Assembly: GCF_014836325.1 (NCBI RefSeq)
Contig: NZ_JACSQZ010000008.1
Location: 1 to 64,000 of the forward strand
Direction of reading: 5' to 3'
Length of the DNA: 64,000 nt
Source of the DNA: Clostridium gallinarum
Lineage (GTDB): Bacteria > Bacillota > Clostridia > Clostridiales > Clostridiaceae
The translations under genes and the position numbers were made by a program. Below are positions 29,735 to 39,228 of this stretch, piece after piece (position 1 is the stretch's first letter; each line of letters begins with the position of its first letter). The notes beneath the pieces were generated by a model. That model did not search any database and was not told the origin of the DNA. It was given only the letters and a program-made list of their open reading frames with translations.

Positions 29735-29925
29735 TAATTAATAATTAATAATTAATAATTAATAATTAAAAATTAATAATGAAGAATGAAAAATTAATGA
29801 AAAAATCCTACGGATTTTTAAATAGAAGTGCTTCGCACCATTTATTTTAAGTTTTGCTATGCAAAACATCCTTAATTTTACATTCTTCATTCTACATTCT
29901 TCATTTAAAGATTGTTACGCAATCT
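29723..29925. repeat. AT heptamer repeat and multi-hairpin intergenic element
   Basis: About six tandem copies of AATTAAT-type heptamers (29723-29770) are followed by a region flanked by GAAGAATG- and CATTCTTC-type inverted ends. Inside are three tight hairpins with triplet loops: AAAAATCC-TAC-GGATTTTT, GTGC-TTC-GCAC and GTTTTGC-TAT-GCAAAAC. A fourth (AAAGATTG ... CAATCTTT) sits next to the dut stop codon. The heptamers overlap the last three codons and stop of the ABC-F gene. The structure suggests a mobile or repeat element; a related piece is at 21115-21180. Confidence 0.6.
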
Positions 29926-30378
29926 TTATTTTTTTCCTGTTGATCCAAATCCTCCTCTATCTTCATTTCCAAAGGATTCAACTTCTTCAAATTCTATTTC
30001 TGGCATAACTTCCATAATTCTAAATTGTCCTATCTTATCTCCATATTTAATCCATGTTCCTTTTTTTCCTTCACTCTCTTCTTTTCCTTGAAGGCAGTAA
30101 ATAGGCATATGCCATTGATCGTTATCTCCTATATATGTATCATCTACTACACCTACAGAATTAGTTTGTATTATTCCCCATGTCTTAAAAGTGCTACTTC
30201 TAGGAGCTAAATGTCCTTCCCATCCTTTAGGTAATTCTAAAGCAAATCCTAATGGTATCATAGCTCTAGTACCCTCTTCTACAAAAACATCTTTATTTGA
30301 ATATACATCTATCCAATTTCCTTTAACTATTTTTTTTAGTTTAGTAGCATTATCAAAGTATTTTATTTTAATTCTCAT
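29926..30378 (-). CDS. dut: dUTP diphosphatase (trimeric dUTPase)
   Basis: 150 residues. It hydrolyses dUTP to dUMP and PPi, supplying dUMP and keeping uracil out of DNA. The five family motifs are visible: EEGTRAMIPLGFALELP (1), APRSSTFKTWGI (2), NSVGVVDDTYIGD (3) with the catalytic aspartate, GDKIGQFRI (4) and RGGFGSTGKK (5) at the C-terminus. ATG start at 30378 with GAGGAG. It stands alone. Chromosomal location far from the prophage argues for a host gene. Confidence 0.92.
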   Translation of the reverse strand: MRIKIKYFDNATKLKKIVKGNWIDVYSNKDVFVEEGTRAMIPLGFALELPKGWEGHLAPRSSTFKTWGIIQTNSVGVVDDTYIGDNDQWHMPIYCLQGKEESEGKKGTWIKYGDKIGQFRIMEVMPEIEFEEVESFGNEDRGGFGSTGKK

Positions 30379-30484
30379 TCGTATCTCCTCTTTTTAATTT
30401 CTATTTATCTACTTCTATTTTATATTAAGAAAATAAAAAAATAAAGCTTACATTTTATACATTATAAGCTTTATTTTAAAGATA

Positions 30485-31330
30485 TTATCTGTAATATCCA
30501 GATTTAATTTTATTTACTACAACAATACTTTTTTCTTTGTTATTAGAATCTATTGTTACTTCATTCCAATTGTAGTAAATTGGCTTTTCAAAATATCTTC
30601 TATCAACTATTGCTATAATTCTATAGCATCCATTAGGTAAATTATTGAAGGTTACTTTTCCAATGCTATCCGTGAATTTTGAATCATATAATTTAGGAGA
30701 AACTCCATTTAATAAATATAAATTAATTCTAGCTCCTCTAAGTTCTAGCCCTTCTCTAGAGCCTAATTTTGAATACACTTCAATAATCCCCTTTTTTTCT
30801 TCTTCTCTTCTCTCTATTGGATTATCGTATTGATTTTTTACTTTTTTATTTAAATCGTATTCTTCTTGATTATTTGCTACATATTCTACTTGGTTATTTA
30901 ACCCATATTCTAATTGATTATTTAGATCGTATTCTACTTTATCATCACCACTATATTTTGTCTGTAAATTTCTTTCTATTTCAGCATATATACTGTGATA
31001 ATTTCTCTTATTTTTTTCTTCCTCTCTTTGACTTTCTTCACTTATTATATTTTCCTCACTTATTGTATTATCTTCCTTTATTATATTTTCTTCCTTTACA
31101 AAGGATTCAACTATAAATGTATCCTTTATCTCTTCTTCCCTTAATTCTTCAAAATTACTTTCTATTCCCCCTATAAGGCTATTAGAGTCTATGTTGTTAT
31201 TAAAATTTATAGTTTCATCTTGTTCAGTTGCATTGTCTATATTGATAAATAAATTTATATTTCCATCCTCATCCATAGTATATTGATTATTTTCATCATT
31301 TTGATATTGATCATCAATTATTATTTTCAT
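30485..31330 (-). CDS. Acidic low-complexity protein with C-terminal SpaA/Cna-B-like domain
   Basis: 281 residues from the ATG at 31330; a frame opening 12 bases upstream at TTG is the GGAGG site itself. The first 190 residues are rich in Glu, Asn, Asp and Ile, with short repeats of the form VEY(D/G)LNNQ at about 130-160. The C-terminal 95 residues (EVYSKLGSREGLELRGARINLYLLNG ... KVTFNNLPNGCYRIIAIV) resemble a prealbumin-like beta-sandwich of the SpaA/Cna-B kind. There is no signal peptide and no LPXTG anchor, which is unusual for a surface domain. A spore-coat or cortex role is possible, but I do not recognise the family. Confidence 0.65.
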   Translation of the reverse strand: MKIIIDDQYQNDENNQYTMDEDGNINLFINIDNATEQDETINFNNNIDSNSLIGGIESNFEELREEEIKDTFIVESFVKEENIIKEDNTISEENIISEESQREEEKNKRNYHSIYAEIERNLQTKYSGDDKVEYDLNNQLEYGLNNQVEYVANNQEEYDLNKKVKNQYDNPIERREEEKKGIIEVYSKLGSREGLELRGARINLYLLNGVSPKLYDSKFTDSIGKVTFNNLPNGCYRIIAIVDRRYFEKPIYYNWNEVTIDSNNKEKSIVVVNKIKSGYYR

Positions 31331-31411
31331 ATTAACCTCCAAAGCATAATATAGTTACATAATATGATTTTATATTATGGTTTGTGATTATTTTTTAATA
31401 AAAACTAATTT

Positions 31412-33643
31412 TTATTTTACCAACATCTTGGCTGCCTCTTCAAAATTAATTGGCTTACTAAAATAATATCCTTGAATTATATCACAATTACTTATTCTCA
31501 AATAATCTAATTGTTCTTTAGTCTCAACACCTTCTGCAACTACTAGTAAATTTAAGTAATGTGATAAATTAATAATACTATTTATTATATATTCACTTTT
31601 TTCCTCTATTACTATTCCATCTATAAAAGTTTTATCAATTTTTAATACATCTATTGGCAATATTCTTAAATAACTTAAAGAAGAATATCCTGTTCCAAAA
31701 TCGTCTAACGCCAATGTAACTCCTATTTTTTTTAACTTTTCTAAAGTTTTTATATTTCTTTCTGCTGACTTCATAATTATACTTTCTGTTATTTCAAACT
31801 CAATATAACTTGAATCTAATTCATATTTTTTTAAAGTTTCTGCAATATACTTTACTATTTCTTCATCTCTAATCTGTACATCTGATAAATTAATAGCCAT
31901 TTTAAATTTTCTATTTGTCATTAGTGATAATTCTTTACATTTTTTAAAACTTTCATTTATTATATAATTTCCAATTGATATTATTATTCCTGAATTTTCA
32001 GCAATAGGAATAAATTCATTAGGAGGAACAACGCCTAGGTCTTTGCTATTCCAACGTACTAAAACTTCAAATCCAATTACTTCTGTTGTGTCTAATCTTA
32101 TTTTAGGTTGAAAAACTAATTTTATCTCTTCATTATCTATAGCAATTCTTAAACCTTTTTCTATATCAAACTCTCTATTTAAAACTTCTAAAATTTTAAA
32201 ATCAAAAAATTCATATCTATTCTTTCCATTTATTTTAGCTAAATACATTGCCATATCAGCTCTCTTTATTAAAATCCCTAGTTCTTTTCCATCTGTAGGA
32301 TATATACTAACACCAATACTAAGAGTACAAAATATATCCTTTCCATTAATATTTATAGGCTTACTAAACTTCTTAATTATATTATCTAATAAGTCTTTAA
32401 TTTGCTTCCTATCCTTAATATTATTTTTCACTAAAACAAATTCATCTCCACCATATCTTGTTAATAATAGCTCTTCTATTTTCATTTCTAGTATAGTTTT
32501 AGAAAATTCTTTCAATAGTGAATCTCCTGTATCATGACCATATGTGTCATTTACATATTTAAAATTATCAATATCAATAAAAATTAAAGCAAATTTTTTA
32601 TCTGGAAAACTTTTAATTCTATTACTTATTTCTCTACTAAAATATCTCCTATTAGGTATTCCTGTAACCTCATCATTAAAAGTAAGGTGATTTATTTCAA
32701 TTTCTTTTTCTTTTCTTATTGTAATATCCGAAAGAGCTCCATGTATAAATATATCCCCATTTTTTTTAATAGTTTTTTTACCTTTAAATTCAACCCAATA
32801 TGCTTTGTTATTTTTTCCAAGTATTCTATATTCAATAGTATAAAACTCATTCTTATTAGAATTTAATACTTTATTAAGTTTACACTTATACATCTCTAAG
32901 TCTTCTTTAACTATATAACTTTCCCAAGTAGCTGATGGAATTAATAAATCTCCATTTCCTGATATATTTAAATATTTTCTTATACTACTTCCTACTGAAA
33001 TAATATTTTCTTTTACATTCCACCAATATACTATATCCTTAGATCCTTCTAATGCTAAACGATTTTTATCCTCTCTATCTTTATTTATATCTTCTAATCT
33101 TCTTCTTTCTGTAAAATCTGTAATTGTACCAGATAAATAGAATCTATCCTCTTTAATACTTCCCTTACCACTAAATTTTATGGTTAATTTTTTATCTTCT
33201 ACATCTATGACACTATGTTCTAATACGAAATTATCTAATACTCTATTTTTAATCGTATATTCAATAAAAATTCTTATATCTTCTCTTTCCTCATCAGAAA
33301 TAAAATATAGCCATTCTTCAAAATTAGTTATATCATTATTAATTTTTAATAAATCTTTTATTTTCTTAGATATAAATAATTTATTTGTTTCACTATTCCA
33401 TTCCCATATAGCAGAATCTAAAGCTTCTATAGCAATTCTATATCTCCTTTTATTAGATTCATATTTATTATATAGCTTTTTATATTTATTGTTTTTATAT
33501 ATTAAATTAATAATAAGTATAAAAATTATACTTAACATAAATATAAATACTATAACTACAATATTTAACTTTAAATAAAAAAGCACTACACTTAAAACAG
33601 GTAAAATACTGAAAAACTTTAACTCTTTATACTTTCTTTCCAC
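31412..33643 (-). CDS. Membrane PAS-GGDEF-EAL protein (cyclic di-GMP turnover)
   Basis: About 743 residues. Two N-terminal membrane segments (residues about 10-55) precede two PAS-type sensor domains (about 75-190 and 200-315), a GGDEF domain with YGGDEFVLV near 425 and an EAL domain. The GGDEF site is intact. In the EAL domain the signature is GFEVLVRW, which keeps the catalytic glutamate, and DDFGTGYSSLSYL is also intact. It could make or degrade cyclic di-GMP. The start is uncertain: no early ATG exists. I prefer GTG at 33643 behind GGTGAT; TTG at 33655 is the alternative. Confidence 0.87.
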   Translation of the reverse strand: MERKYKELKFFSILPVLSVVLFYLKLNIVVIVFIFMLSIIFILIINLIYKNNKYKKLYNKYESNKRRYRIAIEALDSAIWEWNSETNKLFISKKIKDLLKINNDITNFEEWLYFISDEEREDIRIFIEYTIKNRVLDNFVLEHSVIDVEDKKLTIKFSGKGSIKEDRFYLSGTITDFTERRRLEDINKDREDKNRLALEGSKDIVYWWNVKENIISVGSSIRKYLNISGNGDLLIPSATWESYIVKEDLEMYKCKLNKVLNSNKNEFYTIEYRILGKNNKAYWVEFKGKKTIKKNGDIFIHGALSDITIRKEKEIEINHLTFNDEVTGIPNRRYFSREISNRIKSFPDKKFALIFIDIDNFKYVNDTYGHDTGDSLLKEFSKTILEMKIEELLLTRYGGDEFVLVKNNIKDRKQIKDLLDNIIKKFSKPININGKDIFCTLSIGVSIYPTDGKELGILIKRADMAMYLAKINGKNRYEFFDFKILEVLNREFDIEKGLRIAIDNEEIKLVFQPKIRLDTTEVIGFEVLVRWNSKDLGVVPPNEFIPIAENSGIIISIGNYIINESFKKCKELSLMTNRKFKMAINLSDVQIRDEEIVKYIAETLKKYELDSSYIEFEITESIIMKSAERNIKTLEKLKKIGVTLALDDFGTGYSSLSYLRILPIDVLKIDKTFIDGIVIEEKSEYIINSIINLSHYLNLLVVAEGVETKEQLDYLRISNCDIIQGYYFSKPINFEEAAKMLVK

Positions 33644-33820
33644 TCTTATCACCAAAGCCTTTTTAGATTTAAATTAATATATATATTTTATCACCTTATT
33701 CCATATTTTAACATAATATTATTTATTTACTATTAATATCATTTCATAATATATAATTTCCAATATATATTATTTTATTTTATGTTTTTTTAGGAATACT
33801 ACTTTTAGGAGGTGATTTTA

Positions 33821-34546
33821 ATGAAATTAAATAAAAAGTTAATGCTACTTTCAGTATTATTTTCTTTATTATTTACAACTTCATTTAAGGTTTATGCTAC
33901 AACTAATAATATAAATTTAGAAGGTTCTAATAAAAAAACTGTATACATTACATTTGATGATGGACCTGGGGGAAATGTAACAAAAGATGTATTAGATACC
34001 TTAAAACAAGAAGATGTTCCTGCTACTTTTTTTGTAATAGGATCACAAATTAAAGGTCAAGAAGATATTATATTAAGAATGAAAAATGAAGGCCATAGCA
34101 TAGGATTACATAGCTATTCTCATGATAGAAGTAAGCTTTATTGTAGTAATGATAACTTTTTAAATGAAATGATTAAAAGTCAAGATATTCTTTATAATGT
34201 TACTGGCGAAAAGTACAATATTTTGAGATTTCCTTTTGGCTGTAATAATAACAGTTATAAGTTAACTGAAGGATTAGTAAATGAATTACATAATAAAAAC
34301 TTTAAAATTTACGACTGGAATGTTGATAGTGGAGATGGAGCAAACTATAAATCTTCTCCTGAAAATATTATAAAAAAGAGTTGTAAAAATGATGATAATG
34401 TTGTAATTTTAATGCATTGTTCATTTTTAAATAAAACTTCAGCTAAGGCATTACCTTCTATCATTAAGTATTATAAAGATAAAGGTTATGAATTCAAAGC
34501 TATAGATGAAAATACTCCAGAAATTTATAAGGTTATGAAAAAATAA
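33821..34546 (+). CDS. Secreted polysaccharide deacetylase
   Basis: 241 residues from the ATG at 33821, which has a perfect AGGAGGTG site (an earlier GTG lies in that site). The first about 28 residues are a signal peptide (Lys-rich start, hydrophobic LLSVLFSLLFTTS core, cleavage near VYA). The NodB domain follows: YITFDDGPGGNVTKDVL near residue 46 with the two metal-site aspartates, the SHDRS/HSY histidine motif (GLHSYSHDRSK) near 98, the RFPFG motif near 134, and LMHCS near 208. It removes acetyl groups from cell-wall or surface glycans. It is a single gene with a terminator at 34554-34588. Confidence 0.9.
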   Translation: MKLNKKLMLLSVLFSLLFTTSFKVYATTNNINLEGSNKKTVYITFDDGPGGNVTKDVLDTLKQEDVPATFFVIGSQIKGQEDIILRMKNEGHSIGLHSYSHDRSKLYCSNDNFLNEMIKSQDILYNVTGEKYNILRFPFGCNNNSYKLTEGLVNELHNKNFKIYDWNVDSGDGANYKSSPENIIKKSCKNDDNVVILMHCSFLNKTSAKALPSIIKYYKDKGYEFKAIDENTPEIYKVMKK

Positions 34547-34553
34547 AATACTT

Positions 34554-34588
34554 AGGCTGCTACAATTTAAAAGTTTTGTAACAGCCTC
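34554..34588 (+). terminator. Terminator of the deacetylase gene
   Basis: A 12-bp stem (AGGCTGCTACAA/TTGTAACAGCCT, one G-U) followed by CTTTATTTATA. Confidence 0.8.
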
Positions 34589-34616
34589 TTTATTTATATA
34601 GTAATTAGTTATTTTA

Positions 34617-35147
34617 TTATTTACTAATTACTGCTCCTGTGACTTTTAATGCTCTTCCTATAGCTTTATATAAGATTGTTCCTGCAAATATATTTATAAA
34701 TACAGCTGGCAAAACCACTACTATTATTAAAGAAATAAAGCTACTTGGAAGCCCAACTAATATACTTGCTGAAAATAAAAATATAACTCCACTTAATATT
34801 GTACCAAAACTTAAAGATACTATAATTTTTATATCATTATTTAATCTATTTCCTATAAGCTTAAAAATTAAATATATAATTTGCCCTACAACTACCTTAT
34901 CTATAATATTAGGAAGTTGTCCTCCTGGAAATTTCGTTGTTAAAGCAGTAATTATTCCAATAATCAAACTAGAAATTAAAGTTGTCTTATAATCATCATT
35001 AATTAAAATAATTATAAATAGCATAGTCAAAGCAAAATCTGGTTGCATTGGTAATCCTAAAGCTGGCGTTATTTGATGTAATAGTGCTCCAATAGATATT
35101 AGTATTGCATTTAATATCATTTTTTTAACATTAATATTTTTCTCCAT
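34617..35147 (-). CDS. trpP: Tryptophan transporter TrpP
   Basis: 176 residues with five or six membrane helices. The TrpP/YhaG-type features are the PMQPDFALTMLF stretch near residue 33 and TTKFPGGQLPNIIDKVV near 70-86. The family is related to ECF S components and imports tryptophan. Independent support comes from the T-box leader upstream, whose specifier codon is TGG (Trp). ATG start at 35147 with AGGAG. It is alone behind the T-box, so uncharged tRNA-Trp should switch it on. Confidence 0.88.
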   Translation of the reverse strand: MEKNINVKKMILNAILISIGALLHQITPALGLPMQPDFALTMLFIIILINDDYKTTLISSLIIGIITALTTKFPGGQLPNIIDKVVVGQIIYLIFKLIGNRLNNDIKIIVSLSFGTILSGVIFLFSASILVGLPSSFISLIIVVVLPAVFINIFAGTILYKAIGRALKVTGAVISK

Positions 35148-35224
35148 ATTAATTCTCCTTTTTATTAAATATTTAAACTTTATTATCTACTCTCCTTCAT
35201 CTCATAAATACCAGCTCCTTATAA

Positions 35225-35500
35225 ATTTCTAAATAAAAAAAACGCCCTATACTATTTGTATAGGACGGTATTATCCGCGTTGCCACCTAAATTGCTTTAA
35301 AAAAGCCTCTCTCTTCAAGTACTATTATACTCTATTCCTTATATCGTAGGACATACGGTTCAACTACTTTAAAAATTTCGCATCACACCTCAAAGGCCCA
35401 TTCACTATTTGCTATAGTACTGAAATCACACCATCTTCAGCTCTCTTAAACTTTACACACCAGCTACTCTTCCTTATCACAGGTTTTCTTTATTTTGTTA
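35225..35500 (-). promoter_or_regulatory. Tryptophan T-box leader (tRNA-Trp-sensing riboswitch)
   Basis: On the minus strand the leader starts near 35495. It has the Stem I AG-bulge region (GAGAGCTGAAGATGGTG, 35429-35445), then GTGAATGGGCCTTTGAGG. By the usual position of the specifier in GAA-NNN-..CTTTGAG, the codon is TGG (35398-35400), Trp. The T-box sequence AGGTGGCAACGCGG is at 35275-35288. The terminator is 35243-35252/35258-35267 (CGCCCTATAC/GTATAGGACG) followed by TTTTTTTT. It is complete and controls the Trp transporter gene. Confidence 0.95.
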
Positions 35501-35523
35501 TTTATATGATATTCTTTAAGTAT

Positions 35524-36894
35524 TTATTTGTCAATAGCATTTTGGAATTTTTTTCTATTAGGTATTATAATCATAAATATAAATAATATTAGCAATAGTA
35601 TTCCTTTGACTATACTTGTCCCACTTATGCTCCACCAAACACCATTAATCCCTAAGGCTAAAATACTACTTAAAAATATAGCTATAGGAATTCTAAATCC
35701 TGTAAGTATTATACTTACCCAAGATGGAGTTACAGTATCTCCAAATCCTGAAAAGGCTCCAGACGTAGTTATTTCAATACACATAAACAATTGAGAGTAA
35801 CCTAATATTTTAAGATAAATAGCACCAGATAGTATAGCTTCTTCTTCTGGTATAAATATAGAAAATATACTTTCTCCAAAAAACACAAAAAGAATTGTTG
35901 AAAATATTCCTATTGTACATGCCATTATCATTGTAGCTTTATATCCTTTTAAAATTCTATCCCACTTATTAGCACCATAATTTTGTCCAACGAATGCTGT
36001 TAAAGCTGTTGCAAACCCTTCTGCAGTCATCCAAGATATTGCTTCTATTTGAGAGCCTACCTTTTGTACCGCAATTGCTACAGGTCCCCATGAAGCTACT
36101 ATTCTACCAATAATCATTGCAAAAAATGCAAATCCACAATTTTGAAGTGCTGTTGGAATTCCAAGTTTACAAATTTTAAAACATACTTCTTTATCTAAGT
36201 ATTTCTTATTCTTTAAACTTAAATTATATCCATTTTTAACAAAAGATATTATAAATATTATTGTTACTATTGCTTGAGCACTAACTGTTGCTATTGCTGC
36301 TCCTTCAACTCCTAACTTTGGAAATCCAAATAAACCAAATATTAAAATTGGGTCAAAAACTATATTAAAAACTAAACCAATAGTATTAATTAAAAAAGGA
36401 ATTTTACTACTTCCTGAAGCATTAAAAATTCCTGTAAATAATGGATTTAAAAAGCTAAATATCATTCCAATAGATACTATAACTAAAAAATTAATACTCA
36501 TATTTACTATTTCTAAGTCTCCTAATTTAAAAAAGTCTATAAAACTTTTTCTAAATATCAGTAGAATAATAGTATAAATTATAGCTATTATAATATTAAT
36601 AAATAAACTATTATATATAAACTTGTTCTTTTCTTTATCATTTTTCTTTCCTATAGATTGTGCTACTCCAATTTCGGCACCTATTTTAGATATAAAAACT
36701 AATGAAGTACCAAACCAAGTAAAAAATCCTGCTGTTCCTACAGCTGCAACAGCATTACTGCCTATTCTTCCTACCCAAATCATATCAACCATATTATAAG
36801 CCATTTGTATAAAAGATGTGCCTAATATTGGTACTGCTAATTTAAATAGCGTACTTAATATATTTCCTGAAACTAAATTTATTGATTTTTTCAT
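35524..36894 (-). CDS. MATE family multidrug/Na+ (or H+) antiporter
   Basis: 456 residues, twelve membrane helices in two six-helix halves. The N-terminus (NLVSGNILSTLFKLAVPILGTSFIQMAYNMVDMIWVGRIGS) is the typical MATE opening, and the second half begins near residue 235 with FKICKLGIPTALQNCGFAF. It exports cationic drugs or metabolites in exchange for ions; the substrate cannot be read. ATG start at 36894 with GGGG just upstream. The stop lies 24 bases from the T-box region, with no shared regulation. Confidence 0.9.
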   Translation of the reverse strand: MKKSINLVSGNILSTLFKLAVPILGTSFIQMAYNMVDMIWVGRIGSNAVAAVGTAGFFTWFGTSLVFISKIGAEIGVAQSIGKKNDKEKNKFIYNSLFINIIIAIIYTIILLIFRKSFIDFFKLGDLEIVNMSINFLVIVSIGMIFSFLNPLFTGIFNASGSSKIPFLINTIGLVFNIVFDPILIFGLFGFPKLGVEGAAIATVSAQAIVTIIFIISFVKNGYNLSLKNKKYLDKEVCFKICKLGIPTALQNCGFAFFAMIIGRIVASWGPVAIAVQKVGSQIEAISWMTAEGFATALTAFVGQNYGANKWDRILKGYKATMIMACTIGIFSTILFVFFGESIFSIFIPEEEAILSGAIYLKILGYSQLFMCIEITTSGAFSGFGDTVTPSWVSIILTGFRIPIAIFLSSILALGINGVWWSISGTSIVKGILLLILFIFMIIIPNRKKFQNAIDK

Positions 36895-37001
36895 TATGCC
36901 CCCTATAAAAGTTCTATAAAAAACCTCATAATTAAAACAAATTTTACAATTATACTTTTATTGCTACAAAATTTATTTTAAATTATGAAGTTAACTTAAC
37001 T

Positions 37002-38753
37002 TTATTTATAATCTATATTTTTATTTAACATTTCTACAACATTTTCAAAATTCTCTGGTCTACTGTAATAATAACCTTGTACAGTATCACAATCTATACT
37101 TTTTAAGTATTCAACTTGTTCTTTCTCTTCTACCCCTTCCGCTACTACATTAATTCCTAGTTTATGAGATAACTGAATTATTTTTTCTACTATATATCTA
37201 CTTTTATCATTTTCAACCATATCAATTACAAAACTTCTATCAATTTTAAGCACGTCTATTGGTAACTTAGTTAAATAATTCAATGAAGAATATCCTGTTC
37301 CAAAATCATCAAGTGCTATAGATACTCCTAATTCTTTTATTTCAAGCAAGTATTTTATATTTCTATCTACCGATTTCATTATCATACTTTCTGTAATTTC
37401 AATTTCTATGTATTTAGGTGAAACTTTAAATTCTTCAACTAGAGATTTTATGTACTCTAATAAATCTCCTTCTCTTAATTGAATTTCTGATAAGTTAACT
37501 GCAATTTTAAAATTATCATATCCTTTTGATAATAAATAACTAATTTTTATAAAAACTTCTCTTAGCACAAATTTCCCTATAGGTATAATTAATCTTGTAC
37601 TTTCAGCAACAGGAATAAACTCTCCTGGGCTTACAGATCCCATTTCAGAATTTTCCCATCTTATTAAAGCCTCAAATCCATTTACTTCATCGTCTGTTAA
37701 ATTTACTTTAGGTTGAAAAACAACAAACATTTCATCATTATCTAATGCAGTTCTAAGTTCTTTTTGAATTGAATAAATTCTATTTATTTCTTTTGAAATA
37801 TTGCTATTAAACATTTGCCATTGATTTTTTCCATTACTTTTAGCAATATACATAGCTGAATCAGCATTTTTTAATAAAACTTCTGATTCCTCTCCATCAT
37901 CTGGAAATGTAGCCACTCCTATGCTTGCAGTAGTAACTATCTTTTTGTTATTAATTATATATGGTTCTTTTAGAAGATTCATAATTTTATTAATTATCTC
38001 TTTTATTTGTTTTAAATCTAATATATTAGGAACAAAAATTATGAATTCATCTCCTCCAAATCTACATAATAATTCATTAAAACTAAAAATTTTCTTTAAA
38101 TCCTGTGAAAACTTTTCTAGAAAAAAATCTCCACATTTGTGTCCATAAGAATCATTAATAAATTTAAAATTATCAATATCAACAATTATTAAAGCTCCTC
38201 TGCTTTCTAATAAAGATTGCTTATTTAATTCCGCTTTTATTAATTTATTAAAATGTTTCCTATTACTTAATCCTGTTAATTCATCATAAAAGGTTATATA
38301 CTCTAACATCAATTTAGCTTCTTTTTCAATATTAATATTATGTATATAACCTTCAAACTCTATAATATTATCTTTTTCATCTTTCTTAGTAAATCCTTTT
38401 ATGCTAATCCAGATTTCTTTTTTTAATTTATTTGTAATTTTCAGTTCAACTTCTTTATTATTTTTTAATCCATCTATCAGAAAATTTATATAATCATTCC
38501 TAATATATTCCTTGATTTCTTCAGTATTCATAATTAGAAATTGATCATCATAGCCTAAAATATCTTTATTGTTCCCATAAAACATTATTAAGTTTTTTTC
38601 CAAACTTGCATAAATAAACAATCCTTTTATAGATTTTATAAACGACTGCTTGAAATTTAATAAAAATTCCTCATCCTCATTTAGATAAAAAAAATCCTTA
38701 TTATCTATATTAAGGGAACCAACATCCTTGTTAATAAACCTTTCCCTATTCAT
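37002..38753 (-). CDS. Soluble PAS-GGDEF-EAL protein (cyclic di-GMP turnover)
   Basis: 583 residues without membrane segments. An N-terminal PAS-like part (about 20-145) is followed by GGDEF (LCRFGGDEFIIFVP near 233) and an EAL domain (NGFEALIRWENSE near 355, DDFGTGYSSLNYL near 503). Both catalytic sites look intact, so it may both synthesise and degrade cyclic di-GMP. It is similar in organisation to the 31412-33643 protein, but soluble. ATG start at 38753 with AAAAGGA. Confidence 0.9.
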   Translation of the reverse strand: MNRERFINKDVGSLNIDNKDFFYLNEDEEFLLNFKQSFIKSIKGLFIYASLEKNLIMFYGNNKDILGYDDQFLIMNTEEIKEYIRNDYINFLIDGLKNNKEVELKITNKLKKEIWISIKGFTKKDEKDNIIEFEGYIHNINIEKEAKLMLEYITFYDELTGLSNRKHFNKLIKAELNKQSLLESRGALIIVDIDNFKFINDSYGHKCGDFFLEKFSQDLKKIFSFNELLCRFGGDEFIIFVPNILDLKQIKEIINKIMNLLKEPYIINNKKIVTTASIGVATFPDDGEESEVLLKNADSAMYIAKSNGKNQWQMFNSNISKEINRIYSIQKELRTALDNDEMFVVFQPKVNLTDDEVNGFEALIRWENSEMGSVSPGEFIPVAESTRLIIPIGKFVLREVFIKISYLLSKGYDNFKIAVNLSEIQLREGDLLEYIKSLVEEFKVSPKYIEIEITESMIMKSVDRNIKYLLEIKELGVSIALDDFGTGYSSLNYLTKLPIDVLKIDRSFVIDMVENDKSRYIVEKIIQLSHKLGINVVAEGVEEKEQVEYLKSIDCDTVQGYYYSRPENFENVVEMLNKNIDYK

Positions 38754-38779
38754 ATCAATAATCCTTTTCAGACTTTATT

Positions 38780-38905
38780 TTACTTATTTTCCTCTACAAC
38801 TTCTTCTTTCTCTGCTTTTTCCTTATTATCCTTTATTAAAGTTGTAACTAATGCCGCTCCTGCTGCTACAAGAACAGCAAGTTTTCCTATTTTTTTTATT
38901 TTCAT
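38780..38905 (-). CDS. Small single-helix membrane protein (41 residues)
   Basis: Found by eye because it is short. The product starts MKIKKIGKLAVLVAAG, contains a hydrophobic Ala/Val/Leu segment at about residues 8-23 and ends with a charged Lys/Glu tail. The ribosome site AGGAGG precedes the ATG by 7 bases. It sits 19 bases downstream of the DUF4250 gene, so they are co-transcribed. I do not recognise a family. Confidence 0.65.
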   Translation of the reverse strand: MKIKKIGKLAVLVAAGAALVTTLIKDNKEKAEKEEVVEENK

Positions 38906-38924
38906 TAATACTCCTCCTAACAAA

Positions 38925-39113
38925 TTACTTAAACTGATTTATATTTTCATCATATGTATATCCTATAGAATTTAATTTTTCTTTCAACATTTTTTCATCA
39001 ATTTGTAAATCATCACATAAAATACTTAAATTAGAGTAAAAATCTCTAAGTTTCATATTTACAATACTTAATAAAATATTAGGATTCATATTTATATATT
39101 GATTATCTTCCAT
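38925..39113 (-). CDS. DUF4250 family small protein
   Basis: 62 residues. The sequence MNPNILLSIVNMKLRDFYSNLSILCDDLQID (residues 9-39) fits DUF4250, a small conserved Firmicutes protein of unknown function. It is predicted to be mostly helical. ATG start at 39113 after AAGGAGAAG. The gene for a 41-residue membrane peptide follows on the same transcript. Confidence 0.75.
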   Translation of the reverse strand: MEDNQYINMNPNILLSIVNMKLRDFYSNLSILCDDLQIDEKMLKEKLNSIGYTYDENINQFK

Positions 39114-39228
39114 AATACTTCTCCTTTTTACATATTTTTAAGTTGTAATCTAAATAAAATATACCATATATTTTTTAATAAAAAAAGTATAATGTTTCGT
39201 TATTATGGTAAAATTTATACATTATAGA

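Noticed and set aside
30817..31116. 99-residue plus-strand ORF rich in Leu/Tyr/His
   Set aside because: It is the complement of the low-complexity acidic protein; composition is a mirror artefact.
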